Source of the DNA: Nocardioides sp.
GTDB taxonomy: Bacteria; Actinomycetota; Actinomycetes; Propionibacteriales; Nocardioidaceae
Direction: 5' to 3'
NCBI GenBank assembly: GCA_002729525.1
Contig: PBYI01000034.1
Location: 143,854-207,853, forward strand
DNA: 64,000 nt
Shown here: positions 7,729-17,503 of the stretch, one piece after another
How positions within the stretch are numbered: the first letter of the stretch is position 1
Layout: each line of letters opens with the position of its first letter
Notes under the pieces: generated by a model
What the model was told of the DNA's origin: nothing
The model's input: only the letters and a program-made list of their open reading frames with translations
Database searches by the model: none
Position numbers and translations under genes: made by a program

Positions 7729-10593
7729 TCAGCCCCGCGGGATCTCCTTCATCTCGAAGGCCTCGACGACGTCGCCCTCGCGGATGTCCTGGAAGTTCTT
7801 CAGGACCAGACCGCACTCGAAGCCCTCGCGGACCTCCGAGGCGTCGTCCTTCTCCCGCCGCAGCGAGGCGAGGTCCAGGTTGTCCGCCACCACGGCGCTG
7901 TCGCGCAGGACGCGCACCTTGGCGTTGCGACGGATGACACCGCTGGTGACCATGCAGCCCGCGATGTTGCCGATCTTGGAGCTGCGGAACAGCGCCCGGA
8001 TCTCCGCCTGACCGAGGGTGACCTCCTCGTACTCCGGCTTGAGCATGCCCTTGAGGGCGGCCTCGATCTCGTCGATGGCCTGGTAGATCACCGAGTAGTA
8101 GCGGATCTCCACGCCCTCCTTGTCGGCCAGCTCGGTCGCCTTGCCCTGCGGGCGGACGTTGAAGCCGATGATGATGGCGTCGGAGGCAGCGGCCAGGTCA
8201 ACGTTGGTCTCGGTGATCGCACCGACACCGCGGTCGATGACCCGGATGCCGACCTCGTCGCCGACGTCGATCTTCGACAGCGCGTCCTCGAGGGCCTCGA
8301 CCGAACCGGACACGTCGCCCTTGAGGATCAGGTTGAGCTCCTGCGTCTCGCCCTTCTCCATCGAGGCCATGAAGTCCTCGAGGGTGCGGCGGACGCGACG
8401 CTTGGCCTGCATGGCCGCACGCTCGCGGGACTCGCGCTTCTCCGCGATCTGACGGGCCATCCGGTCGTCGTCGACCACGATGAGGTTCTGCCCGGCGCCG
8501 GGGACGGCGGACAGACCGAGCACCATCGCCGGACGCGACGGGGTCGCCTCCTCGATCTCGTTGCCGTACTCGTCGAGCATCGCCCGGACACGACCGTGCG
8601 CCGGGCCGGCGACGACGGAGTCGCCCACCCGCAGCGTGCCGCGCTGGATGAGGATCGTGGCGACCGGACCGCGACCGCGGTCGAGGTGCGCCTCGACGAC
8701 GAGGCCCTGCGCGTCCTGCGTCGGGTTGGCCCGCAGGTCGAGGGCGGCGTCCGCGGTCAGCACGACGGCCTCGAGGAGCCCGTCGAGGTTGAGCTCGGAC
8801 TTCGCCGAGACGTCGACGAACATCGTGTCGCCGCCGTACTCCTCGGGCACCAGGCCGTACTCGGTGAGCTGGCCGCGCACCTTGGTCGGGTCGGCGTCGG
8901 GCTTGTCGATCTTGTTGACCGCCACCACGATCGGCACGTTGGCCGCCTTGGCGTGGTTGAGCGCCTCGATCGTCTGCGGCATCACGCCGTCGTCGGCCGC
9001 GACCACCAGGATGGCGATGTCGGTGGCCTGCGCACCACGGGCACGCATGGCGGTGAACGCCTCGTGACCCGGGGTGTCGATGAAGGTGATGCGTCGCTCG
9101 TCGCCGTCGATGTCGGTCGCGACCTGGTAGGCACCGATGTGCTGGGTGATGCCACCGGCCTCCTTGTCGACGACGTTGGCGCTGCGCAGCGCGTCGAGGA
9201 GCTTGGTCTTTCCGTGGTCGACGTGACCCATGACGGTCACGACCGGCGGACGGACCACGAGGTCGTCCTCGTCGCCCTCGTCCTCGCCGAACTCGATGTC
9301 GAACGACTCGAGCAGCTCGCGGTCCTCGTCCTCGGGGGACACGACCTGGACGTCGTAGTTGAGCTCCTCGCCGAGCAGCTCGAGCGTGGCGTCGTTGACC
9401 GACTCGGTCGCCGTCACCATCTCGCCGAGACTGAACAGCATCTGCACGAGCTGGGCCGCGTCGACGCCGATCTTCTCGGCGAAGTCGGTCAGCGAGGCGC
9501 CGCGCGCCAGGCGCACCGTCTCGCCGCTGCCCTTGCGGACACCCTTCACGCCCAGGGTCGGGGCCTCCATGGCCTCGAACTCCTGACGACGTGCCCGCTT
9601 CGACTTGCGACCACGACGCGACGGACCGCCCGGGCGACCGAAGGCGCCCTGGGTCTGGCCACGCGCGCCCTTGCCGCGGAAGCCGCCACCGCCGCCGGGA
9701 CGACCCGGGGCACCGCCCGGACCGCCACGACCCGGGGCGCCACCGCCACCGGGACGGCCGCGGCCGGGCGCGCCGCCCGGACCGCCACGGCCACCGGGAC
9801 CCGGACGACCGCCGGGACCGCCGGCGAACGCGGCCGGGGACTTTGGCATCATCGCCGGGTTGGGGCGCGGCATGCCGGGACGGCCGCCACCGTCGCGGCC
9901 GGCGGGCGGACGCGGCGGACGGTTGTCGTCGTTGGAGGCACCGCCGGCACCCTGCTGGGGCGCGGGCCGGCGGCCCATGCCCTGGCTGGAGCTGAACGGG
10001 TTGTTGCCCGGGCGCGGGGCACCGGAGCGACCCACCGGTCGCGGGGCCGGCTTCGGCGGACGCGGGCCGGGAGCGGCGCCACCGGGGCGCGGGGCACCGC
10101 CACCACGGGCGGCGGGCGCCTCGGGCGGCTGCTGGCGGCCACCGGGCCGCGGCTGGGCGGCGGGGCGACCGGGCGCAGCGGGACGCGGCGCGGCGTCGGT
10201 GTCGGCCTTCGCGGCCGGGGCCTGCTCGGACGGAGCCGGCTTCGGCGCGGCCGGGGCGGGAGCCTCGGCGGCGGGAGCGGGCTTCTCAGCCGCGGGCTTC
10301 GGTGCTGCCGGGGTGGCAGGGGCGGCCGGAGCGGACTTCTCGGCGGCGGGCGCCGGCTTCGGGCCCGGCTTCGGGGCCGCGGGGGCGGCGGGCTTCTCGG
10401 CCGCCGGGGCGCTGCCGCCCTGGTCGGACTTCAGCGCGCTGCCGTACTCCTTGCGGAAACGCATCTCCGCAGGGAGCTCGACGGTGGAGCTCGCCGACTT
10501 GACGAACTCCCCCATCTCCTTGAACTTCTCGAGAACGAACTTGCTCTCGACTCCGAACCCCTTGGCGAGCTCGTGGACGCGGGTCTTGGCCAC
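7729..10593 (-). CDS. infB: Translation initiation factor IF-2
   Basis: GTPase that places initiator fMet-tRNA on the 30S subunit. The 954-residue product has a short conserved N-terminus ([20 protein letters not shown]). About 320 residues of low-complexity Ala/Pro/Gly-rich linker follow, changing to Gly-Arg repeats ([15 protein letters not shown]). An IF2_N segment comes next, then the G domain near residue 455 with G1 [25 protein letters not shown] and SAKSELNLD. The C-terminal beta-barrel and IF2 domains end in [12 protein letters not shown] 10593 is preceded by GAAGGAG. The extended disordered linker is usual for high-GC actinobacteria. Confidence 0.97.
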   Translation of the reverse strand: MAKTRVHELAKGFGVESKFVLEKFKEMGEFVKSASSTVELPAEMRFRKEYGSALKSDQGGSAPAAEKPAAPAAPKPGPKPAPAAEKSAPAAPATPAAPKPAAEKPAPAAEAPAPAAPKPAPSEQAPAAKADTDAAPRPAAPGRPAAQPRPGGRQQPPEAPAARGGGAPRPGGAAPGPRPPKPAPRPVGRSGAPRPGNNPFSSSQGMGRRPAPQQGAGGASNDDNRPPRPPAGRDGGGRPGMPRPNPAMMPKSPAAFAGGPGGRPGPGGRGGPGGAPGRGRPGGGGAPGRGGPGGAPGRPGGGGGFRGKGARGQTQGAFGRPGGPSRRGRKSKRARRQEFEAMEAPTLGVKGVRKGSGETVRLARGASLTDFAEKIGVDAAQLVQMLFSLGEMVTATESVNDATLELLGEELNYDVQVVSPEDEDRELLESFDIEFGEDEGDEDDLVVRPPVVTVMGHVDHGKTKLLDALRSANVVDKEAGGITQHIGAYQVATDIDGDERRITFIDTPGHEAFTAMRARGAQATDIAILVVAADDGVMPQTIEALNHAKAANVPIVVAVNKIDKPDADPTKVRGQLTEYGLVPEEYGGDTMFVDVSAKSELNLDGLLEAVVLTADAALDLRANPTQDAQGLVVEAHLDRGRGPVATILIQRGTLRVGDSVVAGPAHGRVRAMLDEYGNEIEEATPSRPAMVLGLSAVPGAGQNLIVVDDDRMARQIAEKRESRERAAMQAKRRVRRTLEDFMASMEKGETQELNLILKGDVSGSVEALEDALSKIDVGDEVGIRVIDRGVGAITETNVDLAAASDAIIIGFNVRPQGKATELADKEGVEIRYYSVIYQAIDEIEAALKGMLKPEYEEVTLGQAEIRALFRSSKIGNIAGCMVTSGVIRRNAKVRVLRDSAVVADNLDLASLRREKDDASEVREGFECGLVLKNFQDIREGDVVEAFEMKEIPRG

Positions 10594-10715
10594 AATTCTC
10601 CTTCTGGCTCGACCCGCCTCCGGTCAGGGGCGGTGAACGAGCCTCAGTGGGTGTCGCAAACTCATCGCGAGGTACTCATCGAGTGCTCATGAGCTGCTGC
10701 TCCAGTTCCTGTGTG

Positions 10716-11072
10716 TCATGGATCGGTCGGTTCACCGCGCGCGCTGCCGGTGGTGCTGGTGTGCCGGGCGAGGTGCTCGGCCACGTGCTGGGCCAGCCGC
10801 GCGGTGGAGAGCCCCGCCGCACTGGCCGGGACCCGGAGCGCACGGGCGAAGGCCCGGCGCCGCACCGCGAGGTCGAGGCACGCCGTGGTGGGGTGCAGGT
10901 GCGCCCCACGACCCGGCGCCGTGCCCGTCGGGTCGGGGAGAACGGCCTGCTGGCCATGCTCGTCCGCACCGGCGGTCACCCGCAACAGCTCGCGCTTGGT
11001 GGCCCGTTCACGACAGCCCACGCACGTGCGGACCGGGGTCCGCGGGGCGAGAGAGGTCGATCGGTGGGTCAC
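10716..11072 (-). CDS. YlxR-family RNA-binding protein (RnpM-like)
   Basis: Small basic protein of the YlxR/DUF448 family, normally encoded between nusA and infB; the Bacillus homologue RnpM modulates RNase P. The 118-residue product has the hallmark RTCVGCRERATKRELLRV, then GRGAHLHPTTACLDLAVRRR with the usual G-R-G-A-x-x motif. The C-terminus is a variable Ser/Thr/Gly-rich tail. GTG 11072 is the likely start. It belongs to the infB string, but nusA does not directly precede it here because an opposite-strand hydrolase gene intervenes. Confidence 0.88.
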   Translation of the reverse strand: MTHRSTSLAPRTPVRTCVGCRERATKRELLRVTAGADEHGQQAVLPDPTGTAPGRGAHLHPTTACLDLAVRRRAFARALRVPASAAGLSTARLAQHVAEHLARHTSTTGSARGEPTDP

Positions 11073-11148
11073 CGAGGTGAAAGTCTAGCCCCGCGAGCCA
11101 CGTGGCACGAACCGGCACCGTCGTCGGCCCGTCCGCGAGAATCGTCGG

Positions 11149-11904
11149 GTGCGTCCCGCCGACCTGCTCCCGCTGCTCGCCCTGCCGGTCTCGCGCCGGA
11201 TGGTCTTCCACCCCGGCGTCACCGCGCGCCCCGGCCACGACGCCGACCTGGTGCTGGACCGGCCCGGCGCTGTGCTGCGGGGCTGGACCGCGGGCGCCGG
11301 TGGGCGTCCGCTGCTCTACCTCGGCGGCAACGGCGAGGACGTCGCGCTGTCGCGGTCGGACCTGGCGCTGAGGCTCCCCCACCACCGCAGCCACCTGGTG
11401 GCCTACCGCGGCTACGGCGCCAGCACCGGCCGACCGACCGAGCAGGCGCTGGTGGCCGACGCCGTCGCGGTGCACGACCTGGTCGCGGCCCGGCACCCGG
11501 GCACGCCGGTCGACGTCATCGGCCGCAGCCTGGGCAGCGGCGTCGCCGTCCAGCTGGCCGCCCGCCGCCCGGTCGGGCGGCTGGTGCTGGTGACCCCGTT
11601 CGACTCGGTGGCCGCGGTCGCCGATGGCCTGCTGCCGGGACGGGTGCGGCTCGGCCCTCTGGTGCGCGACCGCTTCGACTCCGCAGCGGTCGCGGGCGAC
11701 GTACGGGCGCCGGTGCTGGTGCTGCGCGCCGGGCGCGACCGAGTGGTGCCGCCGCCACGGACCGACGCGCTCCTGGACGCGCTGCCCGGGTCGCCGACGG
11801 TCGCGGACTTCCCGTACGCCGGGCACGTCGACCTCGACCAGGACGGCCGCTACTGGGAGTCGATCACGTCGTTCCTCGACCCGGGCCGCGATCCGGCGCG
11901 ATGA
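11149..11904 (+). CDS. Alpha/beta hydrolase inserted between nusA and ylxR
   Basis: Predicted serine hydrolase of 251 residues. The nucleophile elbow is GRSLGSG (Ser in G-R-S-L-G), the acid is probably Asp in RAGRDRVVPP, and the His is in YAGHVDLDQDG. The oxyanion region is LLYLGGNGEDV, close to the YxGGNxE of serine-aminopeptidase-like or fermentation-respiration-switch-type hydrolases. The substrate is unknown. It starts at GTG 11149, divergent from ylxR (76 bp apart), and ends 27 bp from the nusA end, convergent. It therefore breaks the usual nusA-ylxR-infB operon. Confidence 0.85.
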   Translation: MRPADLLPLLALPVSRRMVFHPGVTARPGHDADLVLDRPGAVLRGWTAGAGGRPLLYLGGNGEDVALSRSDLALRLPHHRSHLVAYRGYGASTGRPTEQALVADAVAVHDLVAARHPGTPVDVIGRSLGSGVAVQLAARRPVGRLVLVTPFDSVAAVADGLLPGRVRLGPLVRDRFDSAAVAGDVRAPVLVLRAGRDRVVPPPRTDALLDALPGSPTVADFPYAGHVDLDQDGRYWESITSFLDPGRDPAR

Positions 11905-11931
11905 GCCGGTCCACGGCGCGGGCCGGGAGCG

Positions 11932-12897
11932 TCACTCCTCGTCGCTGTGGATGTCGATGCGCCAGCCGGTGAGGCGGGCGGCGAGGCGGGCGTTCTGGCC
12001 CTCCTTGCCGATCGCCAGCGACAGCTGGTAGTCGGGGACGACCACCCGGGCGGACCTCGCGGCGAGGTCGACGATCTCGACGGAGGTGACCCGCGCCGGC
12101 GACAGCGCGCTGGCGACCAGGGTGGCGGGGTCGTCGGACCAGTCGACGATGTCGATCTTCTCGCCGTTGAGCTCCGACATGACGTTGCGCACGCGCTGAC
12201 CCATCGGGCCGATGCAGGCGCCCTTGGCGTTGACGCCCGGCGTCCGGGTGCGCACGGCGATCTTCGACCGGTGCCCGGCCTCGCGGGCGATGCCGGCGAT
12301 CTCGACCTGTCCGGAGGCGATCTCGGGCACCTCGAGCGCGAAGAGCTTCTTCACCAGGTTGGGGTGCGAGCGCGACAGGCTGACCTGCGGCCCGCGCATG
12401 CCCTTGCGGACCGAGAGCACCAGGCACTTGATGCGGGTGCCGTGGGAGTAGGACTCGCCGGGGACCCGCTCGCTGGTCGGCAGGAGTGCCTCGAGACGGC
12501 CGAGGTCGACCATGACGTCGTCGCGGTTGCGACCCTGCTGGATGATCCCCGAGATCAGGTCGCCCTCCTTGCCGGAGAACTCGCCGAACTTGATCTCGTC
12601 CTCGGCGTCGCGCAGGCGCTGCAGCATCATCTGCTTGGCCGTGGTCGCCGCGATCCGGCCGAAACCGGCCGGGGTGTCGTCGTACTCGCCGACCTTCTCG
12701 CCGGAGTCGTCCAGCTCGGCGGCGAACACGGTCACGTGGCCGGTCTTGCGGTCGAGCTCGACGCGCGCGTGCTCGGAGGCCTCGGGGCCCTTCTGGTAGG
12801 CCGTGAGCAGCGACTGCTCGATGGCCTCCACCAGCACGTCGAAGGAGATCTCCTTCTCCCGCTCCAGCATCCGCAGGATGCTCATGTCGATGTCCAT
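11932..12897 (-). CDS. nusA: Transcription termination/antitermination protein NusA
   Basis: RNA-polymerase-associated factor for pausing, termination and rRNA antitermination. The 321-residue product has an N-terminal polymerase-binding domain ([20 protein letters not shown]), an S1 domain ([20 protein letters not shown]), then KH1 ([20 protein letters not shown]) and KH2 ending in [20 protein letters not shown]. It lacks the proteobacterial C-terminal repeats, as is normal in actinobacteria. Its ATG shares one base with the rimP stop (TGATG), so the two are tightly coupled. Confidence 0.97.
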   Translation of the reverse strand: MDIDMSILRMLEREKEISFDVLVEAIEQSLLTAYQKGPEASEHARVELDRKTGHVTVFAAELDDSGEKVGEYDDTPAGFGRIAATTAKQMMLQRLRDAEDEIKFGEFSGKEGDLISGIIQQGRNRDDVMVDLGRLEALLPTSERVPGESYSHGTRIKCLVLSVRKGMRGPQVSLSRSHPNLVKKLFALEVPEIASGQVEIAGIAREAGHRSKIAVRTRTPGVNAKGACIGPMGQRVRNVMSELNGEKIDIVDWSDDPATLVASALSPARVTSVEIVDLAARSARVVVPDYQLSLAIGKEGQNARLAARLTGWRIDIHSDEE

Positions 12898-13454
12898 CAG
12901 GCCTCGTCCTCCTCGTCGGTCTCGGTGTCGTTGTCGGTGTCGGTCCCGTCCGCCGCGGCACCCGGGGCCGGCTCGCGGCGGTTGAGCTCCACCTGCACGA
13001 GCGCACGGGAGACGTCGGCGTACGCCAGGCGCTGCGGGCGGCCGGAGACCTCCAGCACCACGCCGCCGTCGGCGTCCTCGTCGTGCTCCAGCACCCGGCC
13101 GGTCAGCGCGCTGCCGTCGGTGCGCTTGACCTTCACCAGGCGGCCGGTGTTGCGGCGCCAGTGGCGCGGCAGGGTCAGCGGCCGGTCGACGCCGCGCGAG
13201 GTGACCTCGAGCGTGCAGGGCTGCTCCCCCATCAGGTCGCCGGACTCCAGGACCTCGTCGACGACCCGGGTGGCGTCGGCCACGTCGTCCAGGGTCACCC
13301 CGTCGTCGCCGTCGACGGCGACGCGCAGCACGCGCCGCTTGCCGGCCGGCGTCAGCTCGACGGCCTCGACGTCGAGGCCGAGCCCCGTCAGGGGGTCGGC
13401 GAGCACCTGCTCGATCCTGCTGGTGAGCGCCTCGTGGGGCTGGCCCGGGGGCAT
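12897..13454 (-). CDS. rimP: Ribosome maturation factor RimP
   Basis: Needed for 30S subunit assembly. ATG 13454 was chosen because it is preceded by AGGAGG at 7-nt spacing; an in-frame upstream start would add 19 residues not seen in the family. The 185-residue product contains [40 protein letters not shown] and [20 protein letters not shown]. The Sm-like C-terminal domain ([15 protein letters not shown]) is followed by an acidic tail rich in Asp/Glu/Thr. It leads the nusA operon. Confidence 0.95.
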   Translation of the reverse strand: MPPGQPHEALTSRIEQVLADPLTGLGLDVEAVELTPAGKRRVLRVAVDGDDGVTLDDVADATRVVDEVLESGDLMGEQPCTLEVTSRGVDRPLTLPRHWRRNTGRLVKVKRTDGSALTGRVLEHDEDADGGVVLEVSGRPQRLAYADVSRALVQVELNRREPAPGAAADGTDTDNDTETDEEDEA

Positions 13455-13527
13455 CGTCCGACCTCCTGTGCTGTTGTACGTGCCCGACGACGATAGGCCA
13501 TCGGCGGTCAATGGCTAGTCTCGCCGC

Positions 13528-14469
13528 GTGCCCGCCGTTCCCCGCCCGTCACGACGTGCGGTGCTGCGCGGCTCGGGTGGCCTCGCCACCCTCGCGGTCC
13601 TCGCCCAGACCGGCTGCGGCACGACCTCTCCGGCGCCGCCCGTGACCGACGCGTCGCAGGCGGTGGCCGAGGCCGCCGCGGTCGACGACGACACGCTGCT
13701 CGCGCAGCTCCGCGAGGCGCTCGCCACCGCCCGCGCGACCGTGGAGGCCGTCCGGGCGCGGCACCGGTCGCTCCGTGGGCCGCTGCGCCCGCTCGCGCGG
13801 CTGCACCGCGAGCACGCCGCGGTGCTGGACGAGGCCGGCGCGGACCCCGGCGAGCCCCCGGAGATACGGTCACCGCGCCGTCCCGCGGCCGCGCGTCGCG
13901 CCGTCGAGGAGGCGGAGCAGACGCTGGTCACCGTGCTGCTCGCGACGGCCGCCGACGCCGCCAGCGGGGCGCTGGCGCTGCTGGCCTCCTCGATGGCGGC
14001 GGCCCTCGTCCAGCTCGGCGCCGTCGCGGACGTGCCCGACGACGGGCTCGGCGCTGGCGCCGACGACGCCCTGCAGACCGTCCTCGGCGCAGAGCACGCC
14101 GCGCTGTTCCTGCTCTCCTACCTGGGCGCCCAGACCTCTCGCTCCGCGCTGCCCGCGGTGGCGACGGCGCTGGACGAGGCGTGGCGGACCCATCGCGACC
14201 GGCGCGACGCGCTGGAGGCGGTGCTGAGGGCGTCGGGAGCCGACCCCGTCGCGGCCGAGCCGTCGTACGCCCTGCCGGACCTCACCGGACGACCGGCGCG
14301 CGTCGCGGCCCGGGCGGTGGCTGTCGAGCGAGCCTGCGGCGAGGCCTACGGCTACCTGCTGGCCAGCTCGGTGCCCTCGCTGCGCGGGTGGCCGACAGCG
14401 GCGCTGGTGGACTCCGCCGCGCGCGAGATCGACCTCGGCGGGGAGCCACGCACGTACCCGGGACGGTGA
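13528..14469 (+). CDS. DUF4439 ferritin-like lipoprotein
   Basis: Predicted exported lipoprotein of 313 residues, commonly encoded beside rimP in actinobacteria. The N-terminus [20 protein letters not shown] looks Tat-like, with a lipobox ending at Cys30 (AQTGC). The mature part is helical. The C-terminal half has the DUF4439 pattern [43 protein letters not shown] and [17 protein letters not shown], a ferritin-like four-helix arrangement; metal binding is not established. The GTG start at 13528 is divergent from rimP. Function unknown. Confidence 0.82.
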   Translation: MPAVPRPSRRAVLRGSGGLATLAVLAQTGCGTTSPAPPVTDASQAVAEAAAVDDDTLLAQLREALATARATVEAVRARHRSLRGPLRPLARLHREHAAVLDEAGADPGEPPEIRSPRRPAAARRAVEEAEQTLVTVLLATAADAASGALALLASSMAAALVQLGAVADVPDDGLGAGADDALQTVLGAEHAALFLLSYLGAQTSRSALPAVATALDEAWRTHRDRRDALEAVLRASGADPVAAEPSYALPDLTGRPARVAARAVAVERACGEAYGYLLASSVPSLRGWPTAALVDSAAREIDLGGEPRTYPGR

Positions 14470-14497
14470 GCGAGCCGTCGGGCGTGCCGGCACGACA

Positions 14498-14572
14498 GCG
14501 GTCCACGTGCTCGACACTCCTCCCGGTGGCTCCCGAGATGCCACCGGGAGGAGTGTCGAGCACGTGGACCGC
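14498..14572. repeat. 33-bp perfect inverted repeat (long hairpin)
   Basis: Bases 14498-14530 are the exact reverse complement of 14540-14572, with a 9-nt loop (TCCCGAGAT). The stem includes CACGTGCTCGACACTCC. It lies 28 bp after the DUF4439 gene, in the convergent gap before the M43 protease gene. It is far longer than the other terminator stems in this window. A bidirectional terminator is the simplest explanation. Confidence 0.9.
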
Positions 14573-14657
14573 AGATGGCCGGGGACTGGCCAGGGCGTCA
14601 CGAGGACCGGGTGGGCTCCGGGGGTGTCTCCTGGTGACGTTGTCATCCTCTCGCCCC

Positions 14658-14682
14658 CGCCGCCGCGTCAATCGCGGCGGCG
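14658..14682. terminator. Second hairpin in the DUF4439/M43 convergent gap
   Basis: 10-bp perfect stem (CGCCGCCGCG / CGCGGCGGCG) with a 5-nt loop TCAAT, located between the 33-bp hairpin and the 3' end of the M43 protease gene. It is a probable terminator for the minus-strand protease gene. The sequence beside it (about 14695-14722) is an unusually AT-rich patch with TGCAGA repeated; no gene was recognised there. Confidence 0.5.
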
Positions 14683-14754
14683 AGGGTCAGGATCGTGCAA
14701 TGCAGATTTGTGCAGACCGCTGTCTCCCCTGGTCAGGGCGGTCAGTGGCCGGTC

Positions 14755-15753
14755 TCAGCCGCGGTACGCCGTCCAGGCCTGCGACATCCGCGTGCCCTGA
14801 CCGGGGGTGAACTGGTCCATGCACGCGTCGTAGCTGTAGTCCATGTAGTTGTGGATCGGGTCCAGGCCCGGCAGCGAGCACGTGTCGGCGCCCGCGGGGC
14901 AGCCGGTGGTCGCCGAGCCCTGCGCCGGGGTGTCGTCGACGTAGTCGTTCGTGGTCGTGCAGCCGCCCTGGAACGTGTGGTAGAGCCCGAGCCAGTGCCC
15001 GACCTCGTGGGTCGCGGTCTTGCCCTCGTCGTAGTTGCCGATGCCGCCGCCGGGCAGCGAGTCGTAGTGCACCCGCACGCCGTCGATCGAGGGGTTGGAC
15101 GCGTAGTCCCAGGGAAAGGTCGCGATGCCGAGGTAGTCGAAGTCGACGAGCCACATGTTGAGCGCGTCGGCGCCGCCCTGACGGGTCTGCGAGCGGTACT
15201 TGGTCGAGGCGCGGTCCTGGTGCCAGGTGTTGTTGTAGTAGCGGTCGACGCCGGCGAGGGTGAAGCCGAAGCCGGTGTCGTCGGCCGCGCCGGACTCGGC
15301 GCCGGCGAAGTGCTGGTTCATCACGTCGATCTGCGACTGGATCTGGGCGTTGCTGACGTCGCCGGCACCCGACTTGCCCGCCATCACGTGCACGTAGACG
15401 GGGATGGAGGACGCGGCCGCGGCCGCCACGGCCTGCTGCGAGCCGCCCTTGCGCGCCAGCAGGGCCCGGGTCTGCTTCGCGATGCGCGCCTGCTCGGCCG
15501 CGCCGATGCCCCGGTGGTCGTGCTCCTGACCGCCGCGACCGGTGGTGCGGACGGCGGCGTCGGGCTCGACGCACTCGTTCTCGACCGGGGCCGACTCGTT
15601 CTCGACGTCGACGCTCGTGCTGACCGGGGCGGACTCGTTCTCCACCTCGCCGGCCGAGGGAGTCATCGCGACGGCCGGGCTGCCCAGCGAGGCGAGCGCG
15701 AGGGTGGCGCCGGCCGCGGAGAGGGCGAGGGAACGCCAGGGGGTGGTGCGCAT
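14755..15753 (-). CDS. Secreted M43-type zinc metalloprotease
   Basis: Exported endopeptidase of the pappalysin/cytophagalysin (M43) family. ATG 15753 starts a 332-residue product with a Sec signal peptide (MRTTPWRSLALSAAGATLAL, cleavage near AVA). After it comes a short acidic tandem repeat (VENESAPV twice, then VENECVEPD). The catalytic motif HEVGHWLGLYH (HExxHxxGxxH) lies near residue 249, and the Met-turn NYMDYSYDACMDQ near 301. Four to six Cys in the catalytic region (GGCTTT, TGCPAG, DTCSLPG, DACMDQ) are typical disulfide partners. It is monocistronic, with a hairpin in its leader. Confidence 0.92.
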   Translation of the reverse strand: MRTTPWRSLALSAAGATLALASLGSPAVAMTPSAGEVENESAPVSTSVDVENESAPVENECVEPDAAVRTTGRGGQEHDHRGIGAAEQARIAKQTRALLARKGGSQQAVAAAAASSIPVYVHVMAGKSGAGDVSNAQIQSQIDVMNQHFAGAESGAADDTGFGFTLAGVDRYYNNTWHQDRASTKYRSQTRQGGADALNMWLVDFDYLGIATFPWDYASNPSIDGVRVHYDSLPGGGIGNYDEGKTATHEVGHWLGLYHTFQGGCTTTNDYVDDTPAQGSATTGCPAGADTCSLPGLDPIHNYMDYSYDACMDQFTPGQGTRMSQAWTAYRG

Positions 15754-15778
15754 GGGTGCGTGTCTCCGTTCATCGGGA

Positions 15779-15802
15779 GCGGCACGGTCCTGTCCGTGCC
15801 GC
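15779..15802 (-). promoter_or_regulatory. Leader hairpin upstream of the M43 protease
   Basis: 9-bp perfect stem GCGGCACGG / CCGTGCCGC with a 6-nt loop, 26 bp upstream of the protease start. It could lie in the 5' leader or around the promoter. Its function is unknown. Confidence 0.4.
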
Positions 15803-15944
15803 GACGCGCCCGCCGGACCGAGCCGGTCGGACCGGCTGTGGCGGACTCGAGCACCCTGCCCCGGCGACCACCCGGAGGGCGAGGAGGGAAATCCCTCGCA
15901 TTCCTGCGGCTGCACGAACCTGCAGAACCGTCGGGCGCCCCGGC

Positions 15945-16676
15945 TCAGCGCCAGCCGTCGACGACCTCGAGCACGTCGGCCAGGCGGTGTACGACGGCGT
16001 CGGGCTCGCCCTCGGTGTGCCCGCGCTGCACGTCGGGGACGTTGCTGTGCGGCACGTGGATCGCACGCATCCCGAGCTGCTGCGGGCCCCAGACGTCCTC
16101 GAACAGCCGGTCACCCACGTAGACGCAGCGGGCCGGGTCGCTCGCGCCCACGGCGTCCAGCGCGGCCCGGAAGACCTCGGGAGCGGGCTTGGTCCACGAC
16201 ACCTCGCTGCTGTAGACCGCGCCGTCGATCAGGTCGAGCACGCCGTCGCGGGCGAAGATCCGCTCGTGCTCCGCGCGCGGCCAGATCGTGTTGGAGAGCA
16301 CGCCGACCTTGATGCCGCGCTCGCGCAGCCCGCGCAGCAGCGGCGCCACGTCGGGGTCGGTCTGGGTGTGGGGCTCCCAGAAGGCGTAGTAGGCGTGCAG
16401 CAGGTCCGGGTCGTGCTCCAGGCCGGCCTCGGTGAACAGGTCGGCGACGGTGGCGCTGCGCTGCTCGTCCCGGCTGCGGCCCCACACCACGCCGCCGGCC
16501 CGGTGCAGCCGCTCCTGGCTGACCTCGACCGGGTGGTCGACACCCACCACGGCCTGGGCGAGGGCGAGTGACTCGGCGTGGAAGTCGACGTCGTGCCACT
16601 CCGTCAGCGTGCCGCCCCAGTCGAAGACGACGGCCTCGATGACGGTCATGCCGTTCACGTCCGTCATGGCGGTCAC
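15945..16676 (-). CDS. HAD-superfamily hydrolase
   Basis: Predicted phosphatase-type HAD hydrolase of 243 residues. Motif I is VFDWGGTLTEW, motif II LSNTIW, motif III Lys in WTKPAPEVF, and motif IV GDRLFEDVWG. In motif I the second acidic residue of the usual DxD is Gly (D-W-G-G-T). This occurs in some HAD branches but removes the normal general acid for phosphatases, so the chemistry is uncertain. The GTG start at 16676 overlaps the upstream hydrolase stop (GTGA); ATG 16667 is an alternative. Confidence 0.85.
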   Translation of the reverse strand: MTAMTDVNGMTVIEAVVFDWGGTLTEWHDVDFHAESLALAQAVVGVDHPVEVSQERLHRAGGVVWGRSRDEQRSATVADLFTEAGLEHDPDLLHAYYAFWEPHTQTDPDVAPLLRGLRERGIKVGVLSNTIWPRAEHERIFARDGVLDLIDGAVYSSEVSWTKPAPEVFRAALDAVGASDPARCVYVGDRLFEDVWGPQQLGMRAIHVPHSNVPDVQRGHTEGEPDAVVHRLADVLEVVDGWR

Positions 16677-17503
16677 CGTAGTGCGTCGGCGAGCACCCGC
16701 CCGGCCACCGGCGTGCCGAGGTAGAACTCCGCGCCGTGGCGCAGCACCGGCAGCGGTACGACGACGTCGATCGCCTCCGGGTAGACCCGCACGGACCCGC
16801 GCCGGAACGGCACCAGGTCGCTGAGGCTGTGCAGGTCGACCCAGGAGCCGATCCGGTCGTAGGGGAACGTCGCCTGCTCGCGCACGCCGCGGTGCAGCGA
16901 CGGCCAGCCGGCCGGGCTGCCGATGCTGACCAGCCGGCGTACGCGGGTGCCGGGGGGCAGGTGGGCGAGCAGGTCCAGAGCCACCAGCCCGCCGAGGCTG
17001 TGCGCGACCACCACGATCTCGGTGCGGTCACCGATCCGGTCGAGGACCCGACGCATCACCTGCTGGCGCAGGTGGTGGTGGACCCGGTAGCGCTCGACCT
17101 CGCGGAAGCCGCGGTGCCACACCGACCAGAAGTGCCGCCCGACGGTGTAGAGCCGCTCCGGGACGGCCGGCGGCGGGCGGAGCGGGTGCAGGTCGAGGGA
17201 CGCGACGACCCGCTCGCGCTCGGCGAGGTACGGCTCGCGCGCCGCCGCGGCGGCGTCCGGGGCCGCGGTGGCCGGCACCTGCGCACCGGGTACGTCGCGC
17301 TCCTCGACGAGCCCGCGGTGGAGCACGTCGGTGTAGTCGGGCACCAGCAGGTCGGTGCCGAGCGTGCGCGGCGGCAGACCGTGGCGGCCCAGGGCGTGGT
17401 CGAGCGCCAGCAGCCACCGGGCCCGGCGCACCTTCTCCCCCACCCCGTGCAGGTAGAGGATCGGTACGCCGCCCGGTGGCGCGGCGTGGGTCGGCGGCGT
17501 CAG
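16673..17503 (-). CDS. Alpha/beta hydrolase, probable CTG start overlapping proS
   Basis: Serine-hydrolase fold with nucleophile AHSLGG and following GTPAAG-like loop [10 protein letters not shown]. The first standard start, GTG 17443, would cut off the preceding in-frame stretch [12 protein letters not shown], which is the canonical first strand plus oxyanion HG motif. The frame is open upstream, but the only start-like codon is CTG 17503, which overlaps the proS stop as CTGA, mirroring the GTGA/ATGA overlaps elsewhere in this window. From CTG the product is 276 residues. The substrate is unknown. It probably forms an operon with proS (upstream) and the HAD gene (downstream). Confidence 0.75.
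   Translation of the reverse strand: MTPPTHAAPPGGVPILYLHGVGEKVRRARWLLALDHALGRHGLPPRTLGTDLLVPDYTDVLHRGLVEERDVPGAQVPATAAPDAAAAAREPYLAERERVVASLDLHPLRPPPAVPERLYTVGRHFWSVWHRGFREVERYRVHHHLRQQVMRRVLDRIGDRTEIVVVAHSLGGLVALDLLAHLPPGTRVRRLVSIGSPAGWPSLHRGVREQATFPYDRIGSWVDLHSLSDLVPFRRGSVRVYPEAIDVVVPLPVLRHGAEFYLGTPVAGRVLADALR

Noticed and set aside
7687..10692. 1001-codon plus-strand ORF opposite infB
   Set aside because: Antisense shadow of IF-2; composition mirrors the IF-2 codons and no ribosome-binding site is present.
14181..14810. Plus-strand ORFs running through the 33-bp hairpin
   Set aside because: They cross the DUF4439 stop in another frame and both arms of the hairpin; no coding signal.
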